A stretch of 64,000 bases of DNA, from the NCBI GenBank assembly GCA_036768485.1, contig JAVLUZ010000142.1, positions 21,418,290 to 21,482,289 on the forward strand, written 5' to 3'. The stretch is from Mermis nigrescens. Taxonomy: Eukaryota; Nematoda; Enoplea; Mermithida; Mermithidae. Numbering within the stretch: position 1 is the first letter of the stretch; each line of letters starts with the position of its first letter. This document shows positions 20,097 through 30,478 of this stretch, one piece after another. A program made the position numbers and the translations under genes. Below the pieces are notes generated by a model. That model was given only the letters and a program-made list of their open reading frames with translations. It was not told the DNA's origin and did not search any database.

Positions 20097-23000
20097 TAAT
20101 AATAATAATAATAATAGTAATAATACAATAAAATATTGAGAAATCAAATTCAATTTTCAAGAAAGCTAGTATTTATTATGCATAAGAGCAATAATTGCAT
20201 ATTATAAAACACGTTAAAAAGGAGCATGAAGCACAAGGTGGTCAGGGCAGAAAAAGCCAGAGAACATAAATAAATATAGAACAAAGATGTACTACAGAAC
20301 AAAGAACATAAATGCATTTCAGTGAAGGGTAAAATCGAGCATCTGTGGTCAGGGAGAGGTGAAATTCGGGATTTTGGCTTTAGTGAATTGCTTTTATGAC
20401 GTACATTTTCTATGTAAAAGCCGCTAAAAAATGCAATATTTTGGATATAAATTGCTCTATATATAGCAAACCTAGCCAAAAGCTCATCCCAGCCCGTCAA
20501 TGAAAAGGGCTGACACCGAGACAAGTACAGCATGGGAATTCATGGGAGGTGAAATTGTAAAGTGCTTTCTCGGGCTCGAAAATGGTGGCTACGCCCATAG
20601 GTGGGCGGCACCAAAGTTCTAGGGGTGCAACATTTTTTGAAGGTCGACAAATGGCCTTTAAAATGTGGTATGACGAAAAAACACCATTTTTCAACGTTTC
20701 TCAACAAGCACTATCCATTGGCATCAAAAAATTTCAAAAAAAAACGAAAAAATTTCAAAAATTGAATTCTGGGGGGGGTATTTTGATTTCTGGAGGGGGG
20801 GGTATTTTGGTTTCTCGGGGTTGCATACCCCCAAACCCCCTCACGCCCAGGTATGGCTACGCCTCGTTTTTCGGCGTTTTTGAAAACGCTATATCTTTCT
20901 AAAGCATAAAAACAAAAAAATCGAAAAAAAATCAAAAAAGTATAACAAATTGAATGGAATGCAGTCAATCAAAATACGATTATATGGCGAGAAACGCCGA
21001 AAATTTAACACTAGTGAGCAAATAGATAGCTAAAGCGCTTTAAAAAGCACCTTTTCAAAGAATTTTTAAGAAAATTTTGGAAACGTCCGGAAAATAACTA
21101 ATTCTGAGGAAGGGTTGAAAAAATTTCTGGGGGAGGGTAAAAATTTTTAGAGCTCATAGTTGGATGGAAGGGCTAAAACTTTGACTATTGCCCAGGTATG
21201 ATATGTAGTACCTAATTTTATATACCTCCAGGGGTAAGTAATAATATCTTTCCTTTTGCATGCCTGCAAGAGAAGTAGGTGATTGTATGATTATATAATT
21301 GTATAATTTTGTCAAAGTTAGATAAGAAATGGTATAATTTTCGGGGAAAAGTCGGGACAAAATTCCACGGTGTCCATTCATAATGTCCAATTACGCCCCT
21401 AATGTAATTCAATAGGTTCAAATCAGTATTTCATTCATCAAAGATATACAATCACATCATGCATTCTTCTTACCTATTCGTCGTTTGTTGGTCCGATCCG
21501 CTATTTCGCTCATTTGATCCTTCTTTTTTCTACTAAAAAATGATCTACATAATATGCATAATGGAAAACGTATTGTGATTATGTACGTACATGGTGACTC
21601 AAACTTAAACAGGTGAAGCCAGAAACCAACATACTCCCCAGAATTCAATTTTTGATTTTTATTTATTTTTTTCGCAATTTTTTTTGATGCCAATGGATAG
21701 TGCTCGATTAGAAACGTTGAAATATTGTGTTTTTTCGCCATACCACTATTTTTATGGCCATTTTTTGACCTTTGAAAAAATCTTGCACCCCTAGAACTTT
21801 GGTGCCGCCCACCTATGCTGACGATATAAAGAATGGACCATATATAATTTGTAGGGATATTTCGATCATATATGGGCGGCACCAAAGCTCTAGGGGAGGT
21901 GCAAGATTTTTTCAAAGGTTGAAAAATGGCCTTAAAAATGGTGGTATGGCGAAAAAACACCATTTTTCGACGTTTCTCATCGAGCACTATCCATTGGCAT
22001 CAAAAAATTGCGGAAAAAAACCAAAAAAAATTTCAGAAATTGAATTCTAGGGGTATTTTGGTTTCTGAAGGGGGGGGTATTTTTGTTTCTGGGCGTAGGG
22101 GGAATCGCTTAGAATCGGTCGTTTTTCATGAAATCGAATCGGAATCAGAATCGCTGATCATAAAATTTAGAGAATCGGCATCGGGATCGGAATCGGACAA
22201 AAATACACAAATTTCCGATTCCATTCTGTCGTGAAATCCAAGAAGTTTTGAGAGGAAAATTCTGCTTTAACTCGTTAGAAAAATTCAATTTCGTGTTTGT
22301 TTTATTGAGGCAGGATGCGAATAATGAGAATCCGAGTTATTGATATACTACAGCAGCAAGGAGAGAATAGAAGAAGCAGACATGGTTAGATTAGAAAAAC
22401 TTTGCTCACTTTTACGCTAGAGCGGGCTTAAGAAATTATTTGTGGTAATTTCTCAGATTTTTTACGGTGCTTCATGCCAGATATACTCTTAGCTTAAATA
22501 TATTAGTTTTCTTGCAACCTATCAACCATATTTCTGCTCCGGATGGCATAAGGCTTTTTATGCACTGTGAAAATTTAGCGGCTTTTACATTGATTTCTGA
22601 AAAAACAAGGAATTTTATCATTTTTAAAATTAAAATTAGTGAAAATTTTGACGCTCCTTTCAAGTTTCTTTAATGAATCCAAGTGCTTGAATATAACAAA
22701 TAAAAAAGCAATTTTGTTATCTTTTAAGTTTATGAACTGCATAGCCATTTAGCAACGTATTTTTGCTCAGGATTGATACCTGTTAGGAATTTTGATAGCA
22801 TAAACAATTTTTTACGTAAAAAAACACGTCGCATCGCACAATTCGAAGGGATGCACACTACTGAAAAATCGTTCTGACTGAAAAGTTGATTTATGAATTA
22901 CACTAGACCAATCGTAGATAGTGTAAAAATGTATACGTTGTAAATGATTTTCGGTCATTCAACAGGATCGAAATTTTTCTGAAGCGCCGCATTTTCTAAT

Positions 23001-25163
23001 ACTCTTTAGGTTTTCATACTTTCCTGAGGCATCGCAGTTCCAATCTACAGAATTAGAAGCTATAGTATCGCCCTACGTGAAGCGCTGAATAAAATGTTAA
23101 ACTTATCAATTGGGGTCATGCATTCGATTCAATTTCTTTAAAATTATTCGCTCCAGTGGCAAAATGGAACTTTTTCCAACAGAAAAATTTTTTAAACAGC
23201 TGCTAGGAACATATTGCCTAGAACCTTAGTGGGGTACCTAAAATCCTGGACTCATTGAAGTTCTTATGAATTATGCACCGTAGATATTACATATTGTATC
23301 AAAACGACCTGATCTGGATGAAAACGATAACAGTGGATAGACTCGATTATTTGCTGTATTGGCTACCGACAGAGAATGAGAATTTTTTAGAACGCATAAG
23401 ACATAATCAAAATTTTCCAACTCTAAATGAATTTTGCAAACTGTAAGTATGTATACACGTACAATGATGCAAACGAACATGCATTACAGACGTGAATTTA
23501 AGCGAGCTATTGCAAAAAGGAATAAATTTCAGGATGAATAAATGCAAGATGCTGAATGTTTCGCCTAATTTGAAATGTTCATCTGATGGATGGAAAACTG
23601 ACTTTTATATTCATAAAATGCAGTGCGCACGCACGTAAATGTTAAGTCTTCATAGCATATAATGTTTATCATAGGAATCGGAATCGGCCGATTCCTATTA
23701 TTTTAGAATCGAAATCGAATCGGAATCGGCGATTCTGAGTTTTTCAATTGAAATCCAATCGGATTTGGTCATTTTCAAAAAAGCAGTATCGGCACATCCC
23801 TAATAATTTGTAATAATTTTTTGGGCATCGTATTGTCGTTCCTTAAATCTGTCCGACCTATAAATAGTATGTGTTCACTTCCTTGGCAGCTGGTGGCAAA
23901 ATTTCGCGACAGGAATAGATTTGTGTAGCAACAAACATTCTGAAGAATCCTAAAATAATACCTAACTAGCGTATTTAAACACCGATTTCAGCAAAGTTTT
24001 TTCTTCCATTTATTTTTTAAAGCATAAATTAAAAATTTTTCGGTGCTTATCATCAAACACTTCAACGGGCCTGCCAACGGCTAAAGGGTCAGCTAAATAG
24101 GCACTGCCCGGCAATTTTGAGCAATGTTTTGAGTGTTAAAAAATATAATGCGTTCAAAATGAACTAAAATTGCTTTTAAAATGTGGTATTAATACGAAAA
24201 AGTATAGGCTATTTTGACCATTTTCGTCGTTTAATTCCAAAAAAGTCCTAACACTAAATTTACTTTTTTGGATTTCTGTGATTTACCCCCTGCTGACCCT
24301 GCTGACCTTGCGCATCTATGGCCTGATTGTCCCAAGTGCTCAAATAGAAGAAACCGATCAGTGATTAAACTTTGATCTATACATGACACAATAATGTCAT
24401 AAGAGAAGAGCAAATAGACCAAAACCCCACAATGTAGAAGCCTGAAACCAGACAAACTTGCGATCAAAGATAAAATGGCTGCAAAGCGGGTGATGGAGTA
24501 AATGAAAGTACCTAACACGAATTGGCTTTGAAAACTTAAAAAACAAGCAACACTAGCAGCGATGCAATCCTAGCGTACAAACATGCAACATTTGTAAATT
24601 AAATATATACATGTAGCACAAGCACGACAATCATAAAGCCGGTTTACTTAAACACACACTAGAAGCACAACATACGAGCCCTACTATAATAAGCTTCGAA
24701 TAATCAAACATAAGTATGATTGGCTGCTATCACTGATCAATGTACTGTCTGTCGGGATAAAAACTACAGTAATGCTAAAAACTACGTAATAAGTAGAGGG
24801 AAAGAAATGACTCAAATCGCTGATGACTATAATATGTCCCATTTTCATCTCATGAGTTTTCATTCACACACACACGTGTTGACTTGTTGCAAGCTGTTAC
24901 ATTCCCTATATTGAGACCTAAAATATTTATAAAATCCAACGAATTACTTACATTTTTTCGATTTCTTTTCTATGTCACCCTTCAGATGCTTGTATTTATC
25001 ATTCCGATACACAAGCAGGTAGGTTAGTCCTGCAAAAAAAGTAATATTTAATAAAGCATAAGTGTTTATGCGCCAAACTAGCAACAAGTTTTATATATAT
25101 ACCTTCTCCAAGGAGAGCCGTACAAATCGAAATGAATACAATAAGTACGCTATCCCCGATCAT
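15523..25163 (-). CDS. Tmco1: Tmco1, ER calcium load-activated channel / translocon-associated protein (6 exons)
   Basis: Minus-strand exons, 5' to 3': 25103-25163, 24952-25029, 21474-21532, 18286-18400, 15682-15829, 15523-15618. The spliced pieces read MIGDSVLIVFISICTALL, then LLVYRNDKYKHLKGDIEKKS, a basic coiled-coil segment, SNRDLSIFKMKSMFAIGLAF, FDGKVVAKLPFTP, SHRNLAGDDFTDCSFIFLYI and NLQKLLGFAPSRA. These match animal TMCO1 block by block, including the membrane segments and the coiled coil between the first two. The length is about 185 residues (human 188). All junctions are GT..AG. The total is 557 nt, one short of a multiple of three; the missing base falls in a run of six A in exon 3. 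The exon 4/5 junction adds one Ile relative to the usual FNSIFDG. Confidence 0.92.
15682..15829 (-). CDS. Tmco1: Tmco1 exon 5
   Basis: The acceptor ACTTCAATAG ends at 15830 and the donor is CAG|GTGATC. It encodes FDGKVVAKLPFTPITWVQG and DCSFIFLYILCTMSIRQ, the most conserved part of the family and the last membrane segment. Confidence 0.93.
15840..16880. other. Tmco1 intron, T-rich non-coding
   Basis: Long polypyrimidine tracts (15930-16270) and AT-rich DNA. A partial family A-like end (CCATGGGCGTGGGGGATTTA) occurs at about 16830. Nothing else was identified. Confidence 0.5.
16891..17072 (+). mobile_element. Family A MITE (copy 12), internally deleted
   Basis: CATACGTGGGCAGCAAG ... GCCCAGGTGTG with a perfect duplication CTATAGAC. 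About 70 bp between the GCGAAAAAA core and the C-rich right end are missing. The intact ends and TSD suggest the short form itself transposed. Confidence 0.93.
17270..17519 (+). mobile_element. Family A MITE (copy 13)
   Basis: CATAGGTGGGCGGCACC ... GCCCAGGTGTG with a perfect duplication GTGATATA (17262-17269, 17520-17527). Confidence 0.95.
17528..17891. other. Tmco1 intron, nothing recognised
   Basis: A short AT-rich stretch between two family A copies. No repeat ends, exon or RNA gene was seen. Confidence 0.5.
17900..18210 (-). mobile_element. Family A MITE (copy 14) with internal 20-bp tandem expansion
   Basis: CACGCATGGGCATGGGGG ... GCCCACGTATG with a perfect duplication GTGATAAT. Between 17941 and 18027 the unit AGAAATCAAAATACCCCC is repeated four to five times, against one or two in other copies, making this the longest copy. 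It ends 75 bp from Tmco1 exon 4. Confidence 0.95.
18286..18400 (-). CDS. Tmco1: Tmco1 exon 4
   Basis: The acceptor CTTGTTTTTTAG is followed by KQEERLKISNRDLS and MKSMFAIGLAFTALLS, ending in donor GTGAGG. NRDLS..KMKSMFAIG is a signature of TMCO1, covering the end of the coiled coil and a membrane segment. Confidence 0.92.
18610..18989 (+). mobile_element. Family B MITE, complete copy
   Basis: Inverted ends CATACATG (left CATACATGATCTTGG, right GTGCATGTATG) lie between a perfect 8-bp duplication GTCATGGC (18602-18609, 18990-18997). GGCGCTTCGCGCC lies at 18777-18789. Confidence 0.9.
19076..19232 (-). mobile_element. Family A MITE (copy 15), internally deleted
   Basis: CACAAGTGGGCGTGGGGG ... 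GCCCATCTAAG. Flanks GTGCGAAG / GTGCGATG match 7/8. It lacks the central TCATCGAGCACTATCC core. Confidence 0.88.
19233..19540. other. Tmco1 intron, nothing recognised
   Basis: AT-rich DNA without repeat ends or coding signal. Confidence 0.5.
19541..19880. mobile_element. Family B-like MITE, degraded
   Basis: It shares the CAATCTGTTTGCTCAAA stretch, an AGCGCTTAGCGCC hairpin and a right part GAATTCCCAAGCTGTACACG with the B copy at 18610. No intact ends. Confidence 0.6.
19961..20130. repeat. (TAA/TAATAG)n trinucleotide microsatellite
   Basis: About 55 AAT units with scattered C and G interruptions. It reads as poly-Ile on the other strand, which is an artefact. Confidence 0.96.
20526..21190. 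mobile_element. Family B MITE split by family A copy 16
   Basis: The left part 20526-20587 starts ACAGCATGGGAATTCATGGG. After the insertion, B-type sequence resumes (CTCGTTTTTCGGCGTTTTTG, then AATAGATAGCTAAAGCGC) and fades before 21190. The right end is not exact. Confidence 0.65.
20596..20855 (+). mobile_element. Family A MITE (copy 16)
   Basis: CATAGGTGGGCGGCACC ... GCCCAGGTATG with a perfect duplication GCTACGCC (20588-20595, 20856-20863), inserted in a B element. Confidence 0.96.
21474..21532 (-). CDS. Tmco1: Tmco1 exon 3, one base short
   Basis: The acceptor CATTTTTTAG and donor G|GTAAGA bound 59 nt that encode the basic coiled-coil stretch ending RRI before the exon 4 residues EKQEE. 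The upstream exon ends in phase 1 and needs two bases here, but only one precedes the good frame. The run of six A (21524-21529 as T on +) is the likely place of the missing base. This could be a sequencing homopolymer error, a real frameshift, or an unusual splice site. Confidence 0.8.
21618..21817 (-). mobile_element. Family A MITE (copy 17), left end missing
   Basis: The core (GATGCCAATGGATAGTGCTCG) and right end GCCGCCCACCTATG are present. The GGGCGTGGGG end is absent. Confidence 0.82.
21867..22083 (+). mobile_element. Family A MITE (copy 18), right end missing
   Basis: It starts CATATATGGGCGGCACC and runs through the core to GTTTCTGGGC. It is then replaced by the repeat starting TAGGGGGAATCG. 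Confidence 0.82.
22088..23802. mobile_element. Putative 1.7-kb hAT-like element with GAATCGG subterminal repeats
   Basis: It begins TAGGGGGAATCGC. The right end, read in reverse, is TAGGGATGTGCCGATAC, a hAT-like terminus. Clusters of GAATCGGAATCGG lie within 130 bp of both ends (22110-22220, 23670-23760). No transposase and no matching flanking octamers. Confidence 0.5.
23803..24951. other. Tmco1 intron 2, 5' part
   Basis: AT-rich non-coding DNA. Short ORFs without domains. No repeat ends recognised. Confidence 0.5.
24952..25029 (-). CDS. Tmco1: Tmco1 exon 2
   Basis: The acceptor CTTTTTTTGCAG and donor T|GTAAGT bound it. It encodes LTYLLVYRNDKYKHLKGDIE and KKSKK, matching the cytosolic start of the TMCO1 coiled coil (human VLVYRTDKYKRLK). 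Confidence 0.93.
25103..25163 (-). CDS. Tmco1: Tmco1 exon 1 (start codon)
   Basis: ATG at 25163 is followed by IGDSVLIVFISICTALLGE, the first membrane segment (human FADTLLIVFISVCTALLAE). The donor GAAG|GTATAT is in phase 1. No other in-frame ATG lies close upstream. Confidence 0.92.
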
Positions 25164-25947
25164 ACCGTCACTTAACGCAGAATAGCAGGACGGATATACA
25201 GGTTTAATCAAATTCCATCAACAGCTTAGAATAAGCCTCTGTCCGAAGAAAGTGCAGGTAGAAACGGTATTCAAATTTCAAAGCAATACAAAAACAGTGA
25301 CATATGCAAAGAACAAAAATAAATCATTGCCTACAGGAGCATACGCAGAATTTTTTGAAGGGGGAGGGTTCCAAATTGGTAACCCTTTATTTTGGGATAT
25401 GTTCAAATTTTAGTTAAGGAACTTGGTACTGAGCTCGAACTATTGAGTCGAACTCAATGCCGAGTTAGATACTTAAGTAGTGTCTGAATTCTAACGATTG
25501 GAAGAAGGACCAGACAGGACAGGGGGTGTAGTGGTACTTTGTAATTAATAAATGAGACGCTTGTTCTTAGTAGTGCAACGCAACAGCACGTAGAAAACCG
25601 TCTAAAATTGCAAAAAAACCGAACTTTCAATAAAAACCTTTTTGTTCAATCGCCATTTCATCATGTATATATACGTGTTTAATATTCCTACGTTTAGCTC
25701 ACATCTAGGTATCTTTTCTGCGTGCACTTAGTTTGCTAGCAGTAAGCGTGTGTAGAAGCGCTTGGTTGTGGTTATCCTAGGTTTCTGAATGAGCTGATTT
25801 CATCGGTGACATTTTTAGAGCACAAAGTTCCATGCATAAGCAAGTAAAACCCTCAGCATGTCCTAAGCCTAGCAAATGGTTCTAAACATTCACTGGTTCG
25901 TTTTTACCAATGTCCTAGGCTTATGTTTAGTTAGGTACATTCACATT
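25164..25947. other. Region upstream of Tmco1
   Basis: Presumed promoter side of Tmco1. I recognise no TATA or other defined element and no repeat ends. Confidence 0.4.
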
Positions 25948-26066
25948 GGTTCCAGAACATGGGCTGAACCTGAAATAAATGGGGCGAAAATTGTGAAGCG
26001 AGTGGGCCAATTTTCGCCCCATTTATGCCTTAGGCTTAGCCCATGTCTGGCACCAATCTGGATTCT
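25948..26066. repeat. Perfectly folding short inverted repeat
   Basis: The arms CATTGGTTCCAGAACATGGG...AAATGGGGCGAAAATTG (to 25996) and CAATTTTCGCCCCATTT...GCCCATGTCTGGCACCAAT (from 26010) are near-complementary over about 48 bp, with a 13-base loop. It is probably a tiny MITE or a hairpin-forming transcript. Confidence 0.75.
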
Positions 26067-26157
26067 CGAGCAACCACAGAAACTTCCCTGATCGGTAAAT
26101 ATACAAAAAAGTCTGAAATGGTATGAATATATTTGTGCTGAGACTAAGTCTCACAGG

Positions 26158-26418
26158 CATAGGTGGGCAGCACAAGAATTCTGGGGAAGGAGAAGGAAAA
26201 ATTCTCAAAGGTAAAGAAAATGGTCTTAAAAGTGGTCGTATGGCGAAAAAAACATCATTTTTCGACGTTTCTCATCGAGCACCATCGAATGGCATCAAAA
26301 AATCGCTAAAAAAGCAAAAAAATTTACAAATTTGAATTCTGGGGGGGGGTATTTTGATTTCTGGGGGGTATTTCAACTTCTGGAGTGCATACCCCCCAAA
26401 CCCCCACGCCCATGTGTG
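26158..26418 (+). mobile_element. Family A MITE (copy 19)
   Basis: CATAGGTGGGCAGCACA ... GCCCATGTGTG. Flanks CTCACAGG / CTCATAGG match 7/8. Confidence 0.92.
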
Positions 26419-26467
26419 CTCATAGGTGACTTGTATTTCTGTGGCTGATGAACTAAAAATCATTAAT

Positions 26468-26533
26468 AATCTCATCAGCTGAGAAGAATTTGGATTTTGA
26501 ATCAAGAGGTCCACGATTCGAGTCCAGCAAACT
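26468..26533 (+). tRNA. tRNA-Gln(TTG)-like fragment or SINE head
   Basis: GGATTTTGAATCAAG resembles the Gln anticodon arm with TTG, followed by a B-box-like ACGATTCGAGTCC. The 5' half and acceptor stem do not pair convincingly, so this is at best a tRNA pseudogene or tRNA-derived SINE start. Confidence 0.35.
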
Positions 26534-26649
26534 GCAGCTTTCTATTCTTTTATCAAACGAAGTCTGACCTATGCCTCTGCCCATAGCCGAAAATCATCGA
26601 TTCACGGAAAATATATAGGCATACAAAAAGGTAGGCGTCAATCAAATGT

Positions 26650-27000
26650 AGGGAGGCCTTCGTGTTTCACCTAATTTTGTGTAGGCCGGGTCGTATTTAA
26701 GAAGGACGGCCGCTTCCCCTTGGCCGGAAAAAAATTTTGAAAGGCAAGATAATGCACGGAAAGATGAAAAATTTAATGCCTTTGTCGTAAAATCTTCAAA
26801 CTTCACACCGAATGTTAAGTACTTTTCACTGTTTTGGCTCAAGCGCGATCAAAAAATGACATTTTGTATAGTCTTTTCAGTGAAAAATTTTTTGCGAAAA
26901 AGTTCAAATTTTATGATTTTAATGGACAGAGCATGTCATGAAACGTCGAAAAATGTGGTTTTTGCGAGCTATTCTGGCGACTTTCGGGATACAGACCAAT
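26650..27000 (-). mobile_element. MITE fragment related to the one at 5590-6043
   Basis: In reverse it reads CGCGCTTGAGCCAAAA, then GTGCATTATCTTGCC and a GGCCAAGGGGAAGCGG-type end. The order and wording match the intron copy at 5590-6043. Ends are not exact. Confidence 0.55.
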
Positions 27001-28260
27001 TTATAACGGGTCCCCCTTGGCCGAATCCTCGATAGTACCTTTTACTTCAGAACAATAAGTATTTCCTGTCTTGCCTGTCACGTTCTGGAAAAAAAGCCGA
27101 GTAAAACCCTTGAAAAACTTGAAGCCAAAAAAACCCGAATTTCGAGGAAAACCAACATTGATGTGGCTGTGGTTGACATGAAATGTTGCCAACCTCCAGC
27201 TGTGAGAAAACTCAAAAAAATCAAAACACAAAAAAAACTCTAAAAATGTCATTTGAAAGTTTAAACATTAAAAAGATGTCTTTGCTAACCATTAAAGCAA
27301 GCATTTACGCTTTGATTAGGCATTTAGCAACTCAAATCTTGGGCCAAAGTGCAGAATATGGGTTCCGTCAGAAATTATTTAAAAAATTTGTTCCGAAAGT
27401 TTGGATTTTTATCTAAAACTTGCACAAATGGTTAAAATAATGGTGCTTTACAGAATAACTGTTATGACGTCATCAATAATGGTAATAATAGTAATAATTG
27501 CAATGGTCCCACTTTTTATCAAGCCATAGCTTCTTCTATTTACAGTCGACATTGAATAGCTAATGCCACTAAACTGAGCCTAAGCCCGAAGATAAAAATA
27601 AAGTAGATAGTTATTAATTATTTTTAAAACGTACGTTCCTATTCTGTAGGAGAACCAAAATCAGGCGCGAAAGAATAGTGCAATGAAAATCCATCCAATA
27701 TTGAGGGAGCTATAGGGCTTTACGATTCGCAATTCAACAGTGCTTAAGCATAGACCGCTTTTACATGTATCCTGTATGTCGGTTTTCTTTTAATTTTTCT
27801 TTAGGCTTGGGCTTTAAATAGACGAATGAGAATTTTAGGCTGCTTAGGACGGTATTACTTCCCTTAGGTCGACATATGGCTGCTTAGGTCGACTTATAGA
27901 CGTTTGGATAAAAACTTGTATAAATTTGCATATATAACGTGTAAAAAGATTTTAAAGCAGAACGATTGGTATACTCGTCATAAGCATATCGGAAATGACA
28001 CGAAAAATTATTTTTTGGCGAATAAGTTATAAAACCATGAATTTTAGGAACCTAGCTAAATCACGAAAAAAGTAAACACGAATTTAGCGATAAAATCCGA
28101 AACATTTCGGAAAACAATTGTCAGTTTTCAATCACAGTTGTTTGCCGCGCCTTATTTTAACGATTTCTGTACGTTTTGCAAAGAAATCGTGACTTTCTAA
28201 ACCCATTTTTACGGAATTCTGACAGAATCTATATTCTGTTACTCCCGAATCTGGATTTAG
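27001..28260. other. Intergenic, nothing recognised
   Basis: AT-rich DNA. Several 60-97-codon ORFs lack domains. No repeat ends found. Confidence 0.45.
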
Positions 28261-28358
28261 GTAGGCAACTACAAGCAATGCAAATAAATGTTACCGAACT
28301 CGGCGGCGCTCAACTAGAATTATCGAGTCAAGTTCAGCGCGTAGCTGAATTTGAATGA
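28261..28358 (+). CDS. Possible 3'-terminal exon of an unidentified gene
   Basis: A pyrimidine-rich acceptor (CTGGATTTAG) precedes an open stretch encoding RQLQAMQINVTELGGAQLEL and a short rest, then TGA, with AATAAA at 28416-28421. The heptad-like sequence would suit a coiled coil. No upstream exon or homologue was recognised, so this may be chance. Confidence 0.25.
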
Positions 28359-28589
28359 TGAGAGGACCCGTATGCGCGCCGCCTGGGCAAGAGGTGAGCA
28401 AGATGTACTTGCTACAATAAAAAGCAAAGCATCTCAAATTGCATAAAAGAAACACTCACTTTCAGCGAAAAATCTTAAATTTAGGAGAAAAAATCCCAAA
28501 AGACTCACGAAAAAAAGGAACTCAAAAAACTCAAAGCTTAAAAATACTTAAGTTTGGAGAAAAAATCACGGTTAGCAGCACTTGCCGAG

Positions 28590-29727
28590 CACCATTTTTT
28601 CTCAGCAATTTGGTTGACAATATAGACCAGACCATACCTGGGCATAGGGGTTTGCGGGGTATGCACCCCCCCCCCCGAGGAACCAAAATACCCCCCCAGA
28701 AATCAAAATACTTCCCAGAATTTAATTTTTGAAATTTTCTGTTTTTCGCAATTTTTTGATGCCAATGGACAGTGCTCCATGAGAAACGTTGAAAAATGGT
28801 GTTTTTTTCGCCATACCAACATTTTTAAGGCCATTTTTTGACCTTTGAAAAATCTTGCACCCCTTCAGAACTTTGGTGCCGCCCACCTATAGACCAGACC
28901 CGACATTTTTCCCACATTTTTCGCTTTTTTCACGTTTTTTGGGAGGTCCAAAAACGTCAAAAATAGAGCGCCCGTGTTGAATAATCAGCGTTCTTTTAGC
29001 AGAAAATCCCATTTACACATGTAATAGTGGTGGTTAGTACACTTTGTGCATAAAAATTTTGCGCTCTTCTGAGGAATATCACGATCAGTGAAAGCTTGAT
29101 ATTTCTTCCTTCAGTAAAGCATTTTGGCCAATTTCTGAAGTCGCTATTGACAATAAGAACTCAATAATTTATCGATATGGCGCGGAGCGCCAAAAAATTG
29201 TGAAATTTTACCCAATCAAAACGCATTTTTGCATTACGGAAATTGTCCGAATCCGTGCAGCTGATGAGGATTATCATTCATTGTTAAGTTCTAGAGGAAG
29301 TTGTCGGCAAAGGTGCTGCAATCGGCAGTAGCGCGGTCTAGACATCAATTAGAAATCATAAAATTATTTTAATTTGGCGCGAAGTGCCCAAAGTTTTGAT
29401 ATTTTACTTCTCTAAAAAGCATTTTTGCATTACGAAAATTATTAAAAATCCGTGCAGAAGGTCAGGATTTTCAATTGCAGTCAAGTTGTAGAACAAATAG
29501 TCAATAAAAGTGCTGCATTGGTGCAGCGCAGCTTACCTAAACATCAATTACAAATAGGGTTACTTAAATTGATCCGGGGTGAAGCATCTGAAAATTTTTG
29601 AAATTTCACCTCTCTAAAACACAGTTTTGTGTTGCGAAAATTTTTCATAAATGCCAACCAACCCAAAAATTTTTTCATTTTTCTGGATTTTGACTGACAA
29701 ATAGACTAAAAAGTGGAAAAGACGGTG
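28590..29727. mobile_element. Family G MITE (copy 1), interrupted by family A copy 20
   Basis: Inverted ends CACCATTTTTTC / CACCGTCTTTTCC with flanks TTGCCGAG / CTGCCGAG (7/8). The interior contains GGCGCGGAGCGCC and GGCGCGAAGTGCC hairpins in repeated subunits. Family A copy 20 is inserted at 28633-28891. Confidence 0.8.
28633..28891 (-). mobile_element. Family A MITE (copy 20)
   Basis: CATACCTGGGCATAGGGG ... GCCCACCTATA with a perfect duplication GACCAGAC (28625-28632, 28892-28899), inside a G element. Confidence 0.95.
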
Positions 29728-29784
29728 CTGCCGAGTGCCGAGCCAACTAGGGCTGCCAAGTGCCACTGGCAATGCCAGGGGGAG

Positions 29785-30478
29785 CACCGTTCTTTCCAAC
29801 GATTGGGTTGACATTATAGACCAGACCAAAATTTTTTTTAAATTTTTTTCACCCTTTCTCCACGTTTTTTCGAGAGGTCTAAAAAATGTTAAAAATAGAG
29901 CGCCTTTGTTAAAAAATTAGTGTTTTTTAAGTAGAAAATCCTATATACACATGTAATAGCAGTGTTTGATGCACTTTTTGTATAAAAATTTCGCGCTCTT
30001 CTAAAAATATCACGATCAGTATACGTTATTTCTGTTGAAACTTGAATTTCCTTCCTTATTTTCTTCCTTCAGTAAAGCATTTTAGCCAATTCTGAAGTCG
30101 CGTTTGACAATAAAAGTACATTTTATCAAATGGCGCGAAGCGCCAGAAAATTTTAAAAGTTTAGCTCTCTTAAACGCATTTTTGCATTACAAAAACTAAC
30201 CAAATCCATGCAGAAGATAAGGACTTTCAATCGCAGTGAAGTTCTAGACCAGATTGTCTATCAAAATGCTGCAATTGGCGAGGCGCGGCTCAAAGATTAA
30301 TAACAAGTAAGAATTAAATCAATCCGCCGCGAAGCGCCGAAAAATTTTTGAAGTTTCACCTCTCTAAAACGCATTCTAACATTACAAAAACTTTCCACAA
30401 ATGCCACCACCCCAAAATTTTTTTCCATTTCCCAAAGTTTTGGTTGACAAATGGACCAAAAAGTGGAAAAAAACGGTG
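29785..30478. mobile_element. Family G MITE (copy 2)
   Basis: CACCGTTCTTTCC ... GGAAAAAAACGGTG. GGCGCGAAGCGCC occurs at 30132-30144 and CGCCGCGAAGCGCCG near 30325. No matching duplication; the right side abuts the LINE. Confidence 0.75.

Noticed and set aside
19945..20160. Poly-isoleucine ORF
   Set aside because: Translation of the AAT trinucleotide microsatellite.
26468..26533. Functional tRNA-Gln gene
   Set aside because: Only the anticodon and T-arm regions are tRNA-like; the acceptor stem and D arm are not formed.
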